A program made the position numbers and the translations under genes. From Lobosporangium transversale (taxonomy: Eukaryota; Mortierellomycota; Mortierellomycetes; Mortierellales; Mortierellaceae), in contig NW_019028996.1 of assembly GCF_002105155.1 (NCBI RefSeq), positions 248,001-312,000 of the forward strand: a DNA stretch of 64,000 bases, written 5' to 3'. This document shows, in pieces, positions 1-11,300 of this stretch; position 1 is the stretch's first letter, and each line of letters begins with the position of its first letter. Under the pieces are notes generated by a model, which was not told where the DNA came from, made no database searches, and worked only from the letters and a program-made list of their open reading frames with translations.

Positions 1-2276
1 CAATTGTAGAAACAGACACCGATAAAGGCCACCTTCAAAAGCTTCTTAGGGCTGCAGGGGGCGATACACCCACTCCAGTCTCAACACTACTTGATGTTGT
101 TACTGCTATTAAACATGCCAAGGACGATCCAAGGATCGTAGGTATCATGGCCAACTTTTCAACCTCTAACAATAAAACACAGCAAGCTAAAGGGCTAGGA
201 TTGGCTCAGATCCAAGAACTACGAAGTGCCATCCAAGAGTTTAAGGAAGCCAAGGCTAAGGCTCTTGGTGGTGAAGATAAGGTGTCCCTTATTGCATTTA
301 CAGACTCATTTGGTAGGTCTATATTTTTTGTAGAATGAATAGATGTGTCTGCTTTAATTACATTGTCTCATTTAATGCATTATATGAACTTGGCTTTTTT
401 TTTTTTGGATCATATAGACACTCAAACGCAGTATTACTTGGCATCAGTGTTCGATAAAGTGTATATGCAGCCTACTGGAGGCATTCCTTTGGTTGGCTTG
501 TCATCGACTGTCCCCTTTTTCAAAACTCTTTTGAATCGCTTCGGTGTCCAAGGTAAAGTGGAATAAGCCTTGTGCTTGAAAAATGTTTTCTTGATGGCCA
601 AAAAAATAAAAAAGCCTAATCCTTTTTTCGTTTTATTAATGCAATAATCAATTACCTAGTGCGCTCTGAAGCTCGCAAGGAGTATAAAAGCGTGATCAGC
701 CCTTTCACGGAGACAGAGCTTCCACCAGCACAGAAGCAAAATCTCTTCGATCTTCTAAAGGGTTTGAACTCACAGGTTTTGGCTGATATTGCGAAATCTC
801 GCCAGAAAGCTCTTGGAAGCGATCCAGTTGAGAAACTGAATCATTTAATTCAAGTTGGTCCATTCATGGCTTATGAAGCAAAGGATGAAGGACTGGTGGA
901 CGGGCTTCTATACAAAAGAGACTGTGGCAAGATCGTCGAGCAAAATGGTGCATTTGGACTGGCTCACTATATCCGCGTTAAGGGCAAGGAGCACACAAAC
1001 AAGCTTGCCAAGACAAAGGAACCCAGCCTTGTTGTGGGGATCGTTTACCTGATTGGCGGCATTAAACGGTACAGTGCTTTTTTTTTTTTTTTTTTTTTTT
1101 TTCATTCATCTTCGAAGCAACGAGTAATGGTGTTTTTTTTTTTATGGCTTGTAGTGGTGGTGGCGACTTTGGAGCCAACACCATTGTCAAAGGCATTAGA
1201 GAGGCAGCAGATGATCCTACAGTTGACGCAGTCGTCTTGAGAATTGATTCTGGCGGAGGAGACGTGGTTGCTAGCGACACTATTGGAGATGCTATTCGCT
1301 GGTGCCAAGATGAAAAGAAGAAACCTGTTATTGTTAGTTTTGGGAACACCTCTGCCAGTGGAGGATATTTTGTATCAACTCATGCCAAGGCTATTGTTGC
1401 TCAACGTAAGGCTTTGTTTTTATGTGGTCTGTTCTGAACTAGACATGATCAGACCATAACGGTTTTGAGTACAACTAACCTAAATGGTTCCATCCTTTCG
1501 TCTGATCTGGTGAAATGATAGCGACCACTATCACCGGAAGCATTGGCGTCGCTTCCATGCGACCATATTTCACTCCCGAGTTCTTCAAGATGATTGGTGT
1601 CAGTGTTGAGCAGTTCTTTACTGGATCATCTGATACGTCACTGCTCAATGATCTGGAAGGTGCTGCGTTGACACGCTTCAAACGACAAATTGATGTCACA
1701 TATGCAGATTTCCTCAAACGTGTTGCCGATGGACGAAAGATGACATTGGAGCAAGTTGAAGACATCGCTGGTGGGCGTGTCATGAATGGGAAAGAAGCTT
1801 TGAAAGGTAAGAAACGTGCAAATAAAAAAGGGGAAAAAAAATATATAAATTGTATTCGAGAACAATGCCTTTTAGCTGATATAATATAACTTTGTACCTT
1901 CCTCGCTTGATATTGCAATTTAGCTGGATTGGTAGATAAACTTGGAGGACTATCGTATGCTGTCCGATTAGCAGCTGACTATGGTCTTGAAGCGCACAAG
2001 GAAGCTGGCCATGTACCATCGGACATGAAAATTGAAAACGTTGTGGTCAAAGTATTCCCCAAGCCCAAGCCTCTTTTGCAGCAGGCTGTTGAGTCGTTGA
2101 CAGGTGATGAAGCCGCAGACATGTTTACAAAACGAAAGATTCAAGCAATGATGATGCGAATCTGGACAGGTGATATGGTGGGCTTGATGCACGATATCGG
2201 AATGGCAGACTCGACCTTTCTTCAGGGCCCTCCTATGCGCCAGCAACTAGAGATGGACGAGAACATTAGAGTGTAA
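1..2276 (+). CDS. sppA: Signal peptide peptidase SppA (protease IV, family S49), 5' partial
   Basis: Membrane-associated serine protease of the long, two-domain SppA type, which in bacteria and plastids degrades cleaved signal peptides or membrane proteins. Exons read as 1-312, 418-552, 660-1068, 1155-1405, 1522-1806 and 1924-2276, all GT-AG and in phase, giving 580 visible residues; the N-terminus lies before the window. The first S49 domain carries TQYYLAS-like and PTGG motifs, then a segment RKEYKSVISPF in exon 3 that holds the expected general-base lysine. Exon 4 carries a GGGDFGANT segment, LRIDSGGGDV and TSASGGY, whose serine is the expected nucleophile; PTTITGSIGV is restored only across the exon 4/5 junction, which supports that splice. 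So the Ser/Lys dyad looks intact. The subcellular site cannot be judged without the N-terminus; a mitochondrial or endomembrane location is only inference. Confidence 0.88.
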
Positions 2277-2310
2277 TGATCTGACAATTTTGTTTGTTTC
2301 GCCAAATCAT

Positions 2311-2316
2311 AATAAA
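2311..2316 (+). promoter_or_regulatory. Polyadenylation signal AATAAA behind sppA
   Basis: A canonical AATAAA lies 35 bases after the sppA stop codon. Position and sequence fit a cleavage/polyadenylation signal; no transcript end is visible. Confidence 0.4.
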
Positions 2317-2423
2317 TTTATATTGCGTGAGTAATTGGATTATCTCTTGCATGTAAAAGAACGCGTCGAATGTAGGCTATGCAATGAATTAATTTTCTTC
2401 AACTCTAATTGATCGTGCCCAGA

Positions 2424-2461
2424 TTTGGACAGAATCAAAACGCACCTGTGTTCTGTCCAAA
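2424..2461. repeat. 11-bp perfect inverted repeat, 16-nt loop
   Basis: TTTGGACAGAA at 2424-2434 is the exact reverse complement of TTCTGTCCAAA at 2451-2461. It sits about 150 bp after the sppA stop codon. It could fold as an RNA hairpin in a long 3' end or be a small element terminus; the function is unknown. Confidence 0.6.
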
Positions 2462-2938
2462 AGAATCGCTGCGCTTTATTTTTGTTTGTAAAAATGCATT
2501 TGTCTCTTTTTCTACACATGATTATGACATGGAGGAGACAGAGTCAGATACTTTTTGCTTCTTTTGGGATGTTATAACAGTGGCTAGTTCTCTAAGCGAT
2601 ATTACGTCTCCATCGGCTGTGTGAACTGAATGGGCTAAGCAAGAAATGAAAAGGCTCTCGGGCTCACCAGTGGTATTTCAAATTCAATGATCACAGTTTT
2701 AATAGCATGTTCAATGCAAAATAAAGTTTATGAAAACTAATTCTATAATGTTACGCAGTCTCAATAATGACCTTTAAATGTCACTTTTTGTCTTTTCTTT
2801 TCCTCTCAGTTTTCACTCACTTCTGGACTCTTCACTACACATTCACTCATTTCGCTATTATTATTTTTTTTTTAAAGGATTCACTCTCTCCTTTGACTCT
2901 CTCCATTTTCATCCAATCTTTTTTGTTTGATTTCAAGA

Positions 2939-5492
2939 ATGAAAATATCAAAGACACAGTCGTACTCTCTCTTGGCAGCCATGCTCGCTGTTGCTGGCAC
3001 AGCAGCTGCACATCGTACTCGCATCCAGCCATTCGGCCCTGAGCTAGGCCACCAGCAGTACCACATTGCTGGTTCAGCATCTTCTATGGCTGCCATGACT
3101 CGTGGCGCTACACCTCTTTCTTCCTCTATCACTATGGATGGCGATGATGTTGTATCCTTCTTCTCAGGCTCGCCCGCCGACCCTAAGAAAGTGGCCACTG
3201 ATTTTGTGCAGCAACAGTTGACTTCGTCCGACTACGTTGTTAAGAACGCTTATACATCCAAACACAACGGTGTCACTCATGTGTACCTCCGCCAGGTGAT
3301 CAACGGTCTAGAGGTAGTAAATGGTGACATCAATGTGAATGTGGACAAGGATGGCAACGTCATCTCGTTTGGTGATTCATTCTACAAAGGCAATCACAAC
3401 AACATTGACAGCTTTAGCGTCCGTCGTAATGATGGTAATAGCGAGTCGATGACCATTCGCGAATGGCTCCAACAGGAAGGCGAGTCTCTTTTGGAGCAGG
3501 GTCGTCAGTTGGCCTTTGGTGGTCGAAGGCGCCGTGGAAGCCCTCATCGCCAGGTAAGGGGAAATTTAATGTCAGCTGCCATGAACAGTTGAGGCGTACA
3601 AAGCATTCCAACAAACAGTTACTCAAGAAATGCCAAGCCTTGGGCATGTGCGCTGTACATTTGCACTTACAGTTGGTCAAAGCGAACGTTGTAGGCTTGC
3701 ATACATATTACAGCCACTTGGTTGCTTGAAGAATATCCACATGTGCAGTGTAAATCCTGATGTTGGACACTGGCTATGATTGTCTCTCTTGGACCCACAT
3801 GGTCTGTCACAGGATGAATTATGGATATGGCAATGACTTTAGGATACAGGATGGCAAATAAGATGGTTATTACCAACAACATTTATCACAGCATTAGTTT
3901 TTTTTGATGGCTCTAACCGCCAATTAACTTATTTAATGCGGCCATAATAGAATCCCATCCGAGCTCCAGAAGGCAAAGATGTGAAGTCGCCTCAAGAGGC
4001 CTTAATGTCGTTTGCCAGATTTCTCAATATCGAGATTCCTCGTCCTGAGGATATGGACATTGTCACGACTGTCTCACTCAACTCCGACAAAGTTGAAGTT
4101 ATGATGACCAACTGTCCCCTCACTGCTGATGGCAAGGTGCCAGTCAACCAAGCTTACATTCAGACCGAGGAGGGCACTTTGGAGCTTGTTTACGACCTTC
4201 AGGTTGAGATGAAGGATACCGATAACTGGTTTCATGTCCAGGTCCACGCCGAGACTGGCAAGGTCATGCAGGTTGTCGACTGGGTTTCGGACGCAACATT
4301 CAATGTTTATCCCATGGGTGTGAATGACCCTGAGGATGGTAAGCGTAAACTCGTTGTCAACCCAGAGCATCCCAAGGGCTCACCTCTTGGGTGGAATCGT
4401 CAGGCACAGAATAAGAACTTCACCACCACTATTGGTAATAATGTGTTCGCCGGAGAGAATAGAAGGAATGGAAGGGATTGGGAGAACAACCCTAAACCTG
4501 AGGGCGTGCTTAGCAAGGATGGACACCTCACATTTGATTTCAAGATTGATCTCAAGAAGGACCCTGCTACTTATGTTGACGCTGCAGTCACCAATCTGTT
4601 TTATTGGAACAACCAAATGCACGATGTTTTCCACCATTATGGCTTTGATGAAGAGTCTGGTAACTTCCAGGAGAATAATTTCGGACGTGGAGGCATAGGC
4701 AACGATGCTGTCATCGCCAATGCTCAGGACGGATCTGGATACAACAACGCCAACTTTGCAACACCTCCTGATGGTCAGCACGGTCAGATGCGCATGTACG
4801 TCTGGGATGTGACAGAAGTGCCACGCGACGGCGACCTTGAGAGCGGGATCATTATCCATGAGTATGCTCATGGTATCTCAACTCGTTTGACCGGCGGTCC
4901 TGCCAACTCTGGATGTTTGGGATGGGGCGAAGCTGGTGGTATGGGTGAGGGATGGGGCGATTTCTTTGCTACTCTATTCCGTCAGAATGAAAAGCACACC
5001 TATGAGTCAGAGTTCGAGATGGGCGCTTATGCCAATGGTGGTAAAGGAATCCGTCGCTTTCCTTATTCGACCTCGATGAAAACTAATCCTGAGACCTTCA
5101 AGTTTATGGACGGTCCCGCCTACTGGGGTGTCCACGCCAAGGGCGAAGTCTGGGCTCAGATGTTGTTTGAAGTATACCAGAACCTGCGCCTTCGCCTTCC
5201 GTTCACAGATAATTGGTACACAAAGGACAAGACTCATTATGCCAACACTTTGGCCCTTCAGCTGGTAGTCGATGGTATGAAACTTCAGCCATGCATGCCT
5301 TCCTTCATACAGGCTCGCGATGCCATAATCCAGGCTGAGAAGATTCTGACTCGCGGCAAGTACCGCTGTGATATCTGGAGGGGATTCTCCAAACGCGGTC
5401 TGGGCACCAAGGCTAGGGTTATTGGAGCTAATTCGCCTTTTGGAAGTATTCGTACCCAAAGTTTCGTTCTTCCGGTCGGCTGCGAAGAATAA
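2939..5492 (+). CDS. Fungalysin, extracellular metallopeptidase M36
   Basis: Secreted zinc endopeptidase made as a pre-pro-enzyme. Exon 1 is 2939-3553 and exon 2 3951-5492, joined in phase 0 across a 397-bp intron; 718 residues. The ATG at 2939 opens a basic start followed by a hydrophobic stretch ending in GTAAAH, a typical signal peptide of about 22 residues. A propeptide (FTP/PepSY-like, with VYLRQVINGLEVVNGDINV in exon 1) precedes the catalytic domain, whose ion-binding site is H508-E-Y-A-H512 plus E538 in GEGWGDFFA. Length and order match secreted fungalysins of 600-800 residues. The acceptor at 3950 was chosen because it alone keeps phase; the CAG at 3967-3969 does not. Such enzymes digest external proteins for nutrition; no other gene here is linked to it. 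Confidence 0.92.
3554..3950 (+). other. Long intron of the fungalysin gene
   Basis: GTAAGG donor and ATAATAG acceptor, 397 bp, the longest intron in the window. Both sense frames contain stops and no second gene is supported inside it. Confidence 0.7.
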
Positions 5493-5697
5493 GGCTCTCT
5501 CGCACCTCTTTCTTCATGTTACCATGAATATTAGATGAGTAGTACGTATTTATGTTTAAAAATAACTTATTCTTAAATCCTACGGTTGGTAGCAAGGCTT
5601 GTATTGAAGCGTAAAATAAATACTTTGCCTAGAGTGTGGAACATTTGACATAACTGGTGAGGTACTCACTTGGTTTCGCCCTTTTATCGGTTCCATG

Positions 5698-5728
<31 letters not shown>

Positions 5729-5802
5729 CCTTGGTCTTGCAATCCCATTTCTTCAACTCACCAATATAGGACCTATCCCCATTACACCCCAAACTCCCCT
5801 CA
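5493..5802. other. Intergenic region with T tract
   Basis: Contains the fungalysin 3' end and a T run of about 28 at 5701-5728, roughly 75 bp before the F-box/WD40 start codon. No gene is visible. Confidence 0.5.
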
Positions 5803-8307
5803 ATGTCCATAATTATGGTAAATAGTATTGTCCCAGAGGACATCGCATCGTCAATACAAGCCTTCAACGCGTCCTCCTTACAGAAGACTCTTCCTAGCCG
5901 CCAGCTTCCGAATGAGATTCTCCTTAACATTTTCCTCGAGATTGCTCACTTGCACCCGAGCACCCTAAAGGACCTCTACTCTATCTGCAAGCGCTGGTAT
6001 TACATTGTGATAAAATATGAGGATCTCTTTTGGCGTACAGCGACACTTTCTGCGTTTCCTTGTGTATTGTCACCTACACCAATGCTATCATCATATAAAC
6101 ACTCAGAAAAGCATGAGCTGCATGGATTTGGGCCGCTCAATGGACTACAGCTAAAGCAGCGCCTGCAGGAATGCGGAAAGCCTTCAATAACAACATCGTT
6201 CAATTCTTATTGGAAAGAGATGTTTAGCATCTGCAGCGGATGGATCCATCAAAAAGCCAACACACTAGTTGTGCAGCCTTATCAATCGCCTCAGCAAGCC
6301 TCGGCGCATGAGTCGCTCCTACAGAACAGCTTTATGTTGGAGAATATTGAAAGCCAATGTCAAGCTGAAGGGCGGACAGCATTAAAAGTCGAAGATGCTA
6401 CAAACAGAGGATGTCAATCTTTATCAATTGGCCAAAGAGATTTTGCTGTCCAACATCAGCACCAACACCACCATCATTTGCAAGACCAATATGATGATAG
6501 TAGCCTCCGCTCCAGCTCCGGCTCCAGCTCCGGCTCCAGCTTTCGCTCAATGGCCCACAAATGCCGGGACATAAATAGTCCTCTTAAAAATACCTCCTCA
6601 ATCCCATTGGAGGTTGCATTACCCGCCTCGACCACCATTGCCCGGTCGATTACTTTACGACAACAGCAACAAAGAGAAGGAAAAGAAGGAGACCAGCAAA
6701 GCATCCAAAGGGAAGAAGCGGTACTAGTGGATGATATTCTTAGCTGTAGTTTGTGCTCTTATACTGATGTCTGTCTGATTCTACAAGCACGTATCTGTGT
6801 CCGAACTCACCGAGATCGGAACCGCCCTCTAATGCAGGTGTTGGATTGGCCGATGAAGGACTCTGAGTTTGTAGACATTGATGATGAAGCGCATAGTCAT
6901 CGAGATTTGATCTCAGGGTTGGCTGTGAACGATATAGGAACCTTACTAGCATCTTGCTCCATTGATGGAACGGTGCGCGTATGGGATGTGAATCCGAGAT
7001 GGAGATATCCCAGAAGCCAACAGAAAAATAGCTTTGACAACAGTAACAGTAACGGTAGTAATGATATGATCGCTGCGATTTCGTTCTCGCAGAAAATCAG
7101 AATGTATGGGCAACCTATTCAGAGTCGATGGCTATTGTTGGGACATATTGGATGGGTGAATGGTAAAGAAGAACCACATTTTTATCGTTTGTTTGTATGT
7201 TTGAATACCCGTGGCCCAATAAGTATGCACCAATTCACGCGACTCTAATATATATTTCTTTCCTTCATAAAACGCGATGGAAACGTAGCGGTAGATATCA
7301 AAAACACAACCGTCGTAAGTGGGGGGTCAGATCATACATTGCGAGTCTGGGATGCTCTATCTGGTGAATTGTTGCGCGTGATCCCCGATCTGTACCTTTC
7401 ACGAGACATCGGCCTTGGTATCTACTCAGTCGCTATCTATGGTGCTGGCGGTATCAATGTCTCTGTTGAAAACAACAATGCTTCGCTTTTCAAACATGAG
7501 CAAGAATGCAACAATTTGCATCGACGGGGTTGGATCATAGGTTCAGGATCAATCACGGAAGGTTATCAGATCCATGACCTCAATACTGGAACATTAATTA
7601 TGGATCTAGACGAACCCTTATGCTCCAAAGACCATCTCCGTTTCGAAACAGACTTGTACCAGCAATATGCTTGCAAAATCATCATTACCGACGTAGTCAT
7701 TGTGACAAACTCTAAACTAGAAGGGATGCTCTGTGTTTGGAGCAAAGAGACCGGCCAGTTCTTATACCGGATCCAAGTATGCCCACTGGATATTTATTCG
7801 TTGAACCAGGGCCGACGTGATCGTAGTCAGGGACTGCACAGTCATGGCCACAGCCATCCTCAAGCTACAACACGCTTGCTTGACATCAACCCATCACTTC
7901 GTCGTGTAGTGAAGACTATTGACCAAACGAGACCCAGGCTGAGAAGAATGATGGCCTATTCTGCTGGAGAAACGATCTGGAAAAATCCTGAAGCAACAGC
8001 AGGCAGTGACAGTACGATCCACATGTTCAGAATAAATCGCTCTGGCTCGATACTCATGTGTACACTATGTAATGGACGGATGGCAGTGTTTGAGTTTGGG
8101 GCGAGCCCAAAACACAGATATGGGAAAGATACGTGGGTCATCCAGGCACCACTCCCCCCATCTATTGCGGCTAGTTACTTGGGTAATCAAGCACAACAGC
8201 AACCATACCAAGGAGAGCTACAACAAAGACGCGAGCATCAATGCACCATACAAGCCTGGATCTGGATGCGCAATAGCGAAAGCACTAATCATATCGCTTT
8301 AATTTAA
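5803..8307 (+). CDS. F-box and WD40 repeat protein
   Basis: Probable substrate receptor of an SCF ubiquitin ligase: the F-box binds Skp1 and the WD40 propeller recruits substrate. Two exons, 5803-7162 and 7289-8307, give 792 residues. The splice restores WVNAVDIKNTTVVSGGSDH, a WD repeat spanning the junction, so it is well supported. The F-box is at about residues 30-75 (RQLPNEILLNIFLEIAHL...LYSICKRWYYIV). A low-complexity His/Ser/Gln-rich linker fills about 200-300. WD repeats are recognisable at about 370 (LLASCSIDGTVRVWDV), 445-475 (LLGHIGWVN...LRVWDALSGELL) and later (GMLCVWSKETGQFLYRIQV). It has fewer clear WD repeats than a full seven-bladed propeller, so some blades are probably divergent. 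Its substrate cannot be told. Confidence 0.85.
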
Positions 8308-8356
8308 ATATATTACAAAATTTAGACGATAAAAAAAAATTTAATGAAAAATTAAT

Positions 8357-11300
8357 CTAGAACCAACTCTGCTGACTACCACCGGTACCCTGCCCAGCAT
8401 TAGTAGTCCACATTTCGCGTGGGTCCTGACTCTGTTGAATAAAAGGCGGTGGGTGCATAGGATGGCCTGGATGCATAGGATGGCCACCATGACCATGATG
8501 CGGACCATAATTGCTATTGTACCCATATGATCCTGAAGAATATCCTGCTCGGCTTCCGGGTCGGCTATTACTATTACTGCCAGGTGGATAATAGGGTCCT
8601 CCACTCCCGTATGCCCTAGAATTAGTAGGAAATGGCATGTGCTGTGGAGGATGGCTTGGATGATGATCCATTGCTGAGTTCCGCCCACTATTGTTTCCAC
8701 TACCATAGCCACTATTGTAGCCACTACCGCTGCCGTTGTAGTAAGATGGATTATAGGCCTGATTTCCACTGCCTCCATAATAACCTTGATAACTGTTGTG
8801 ATTACCAGCCATCATCTCCTCATCCGAATTCTGGAGAAGCTCGACCACTCCTTCAACTAGACGAACCATTGCAGGCTGGTCCAGCCAGTCCTTGCCTGAC
8901 TCGATTGCTTGACTCAAAAGCGCGTCCATATCCATGCCATCATCCATTCCCCCGCCTGGGCCAAGATCGAGACCCACACCATAATATCCGAGTTGGGGTG
9001 AAGGTGTCGAACGATGGCTATCATTGTAATAGTCATCATCTCCAGTGCCGCCGTTATTTTTAAGCTGCTGCTGTCTATTGTAATGGTTTCGTCCCTGCTG
9101 CAAGTGACTATTCCGACTCTTATGGTCCAAAATCAAAAACATTTTTTCAAACCCATCATTCATCAGTTCGCGCAATGAGCGCAATGTCCGGATGGTTCGC
9201 TCCGATCCACTAAACCTCCACCATCCATCCACCATCAGCTGATTGTGAGTAACAGCTTCTACATCATTCTCGCCTGCAAACAGTAAGATCGAAATTGGGT
9301 CCAATCGAGTTGTATTTCTCAAAAAAATTTGGGTCTCTCCTGTCCTAACCTTGGTTGAGAATGCATACAGAGAGCCTGGCTCAGGAATTTGCTCTGGGTA
9401 TAACATCTTCTCACCCCTCATCGAATTAACTGATCCTGGATGGACAATGCAAGTATTATCGTGGCGTGTCCGATGGATTTTCTTGCTAGTCTTGTATGAG
9501 ATATTGGGAAACACTCCTGCGCAAATCATGGCTCGCAACAGTGGAGTACAATTTGAATTCTTGTTATATTCTGCAGGACCCATCTCAAATGATGATGCCT
9601 GTTGCTGGCGCATCTGGTAAGTCATCATGGGGACTACACCGGCCTTTTCTAGTAATCCCAAAAGCTGAGTCTTAGCCCGCCTCACATTCTCGAGTGCTTG
9701 TCGGCTCAAAAAGTTTTGATCCGTAAAGTTGAACGACGCTCGCGTAGGGTCTCCACGTTCGCCTGTCCTCTCCATCATAGTGGCAGCCTGAGAAAGCACC
9801 TCATTCCATGCATTATATGCGTTCATCATTGCCAAATGGTCGCTATTCAGATCCTTGGCCCATTTCATCTTGGCACGATCCGCCTATCACGGAGTGTGAG
9901 AAGGTACAAGAAAAAGGAAAGCTCATATTAGTCTTAGTAAAAAATAGAGAGATTCAACTTGATTTCTCGAATGAAAAAGAGGATGAGGGAGAAAAGAATG
10001 TGTTGCGCGGACCTGATCTTTCTTCGTTAAAGGTGACACAAAGACATCCTTGTTGCCAAGAGAGGCGCACAACGTCAACACAGGGTCCAAACATCGGAAG
10101 ACACAGCTTAGAATCAGGCATCGTCCAAAGCTTGGTTCTACTGGCAACGTTGCCAAAACTCTTCCTAATGGTGTCAAGTTCTCGTTGCGATCCAATGCCC
10201 CTAGTGACGTTAGCTGTGTCAGTGCATCCGACACACTGAGTTGATCTGGAGGTTGGATCGCTTCCGCTAGCACACTGACAATTTTAGTTGAGCTGTCCAC
10301 AGATTTGATATGTAAACAAATTTCTTGCAGATCTGAACGAAGCATTTCAGGGACTGAGAAAGCATCCAGAAGCTCGCGTCGCTGATGAGACATCATACAA
10401 TAGTATTGTCCCTCCTGAACACGGCCTGCGCGTCCAGCCCGCTGCTTCATACTCGAGGCACTGATCCAAGTTGGAAGCAAAGTTGTCATTCTCTTGATTG
10501 GATCATAATTTGTTTCCTTGACTTTGGCGCTATCTACAACATGCACCACATCTTGGATAGTGATACTGGTCTCGGCAATATTGGTGGCAAGAATAATCTT
10601 CCTCATACCAGAGTCCGGAAGAGGCTCAAAGACTTCCTGCTGAGAGATCGAAGGCAAGGTCGAATGGAGCATGTGGATCCTGAACTTATTGGTATCATTA
10701 TAATCAACTCCCAAAGGAAACGTGTTCTGTAGCTGTCTGTAGACTTCCTGCATATCTTCCCATCCTGAAAGGAAGCAGAGAATAGCCCCAGTCGGTGGAC
10801 TAGTTTTGACAATATGGGAGATGGTCATAGCAATTAAGTGCGCTGGAATCTCTGCATCTAAAATCTCATCACGTGGCATCCTTGATACTCTCCTGGCTTG
10901 CTCCAAGATACTCTCTGCATAATCGAGCTCACCATCGTCCACATCGTCTACTTCGTCATCACTGTCATACTGTTGTGATGCATTAGTCATAGGCTTATTT
11001 GTCTGGTGTGGTTGAAGTGGACCCACTGGCATGATACTCATTTCCCGCTGTATATATTTGTTAGTTTGATCATGCCTCGATAATGATGCTATGGCCGATG
11101 GAGGATACTGCTTATGCATGGCATCCAAGAGATCATTTAAAAAGTATTGCTTCACAGGGAAGGTCCTGCCCGGCACAGAGATTGTGGGGCATTGACCTCC
11201 CTTGAAACCCTCTCCAAAGTAGGACGCAAACAGGCCAGTGTCGATCGTAGCGCTCATAAGAATAAGCTTGATTACAGGGAGACCCTTTGCCCGACGTTCC

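Larger units (their letters stand above)
2277..2938. other. Intergenic region sppA-fungalysin
   Basis: About 660 bp without a convincing gene. It holds the sppA 3' end, an 11-bp inverted repeat at 2424-2461 and, from about 2780, a pyrimidine-rich stretch that is the likely promoter and leader of the fungalysin gene. Confidence 0.5.

Noticed and set aside
3951-3981. CAG at 3967-3969 as acceptor of the fungalysin intron
   Set aside because: It leaves exon 2 out of phase with exon 1; the TAG at 3948-3950 is in phase.
8341-8778. 145-residue frame on the minus strand overlapping the helicase tail, and a 143-residue plus-strand frame at 8632
   Set aside because: Shadow frames of the Gly/Asn-rich coding repeats; no start context or domains.
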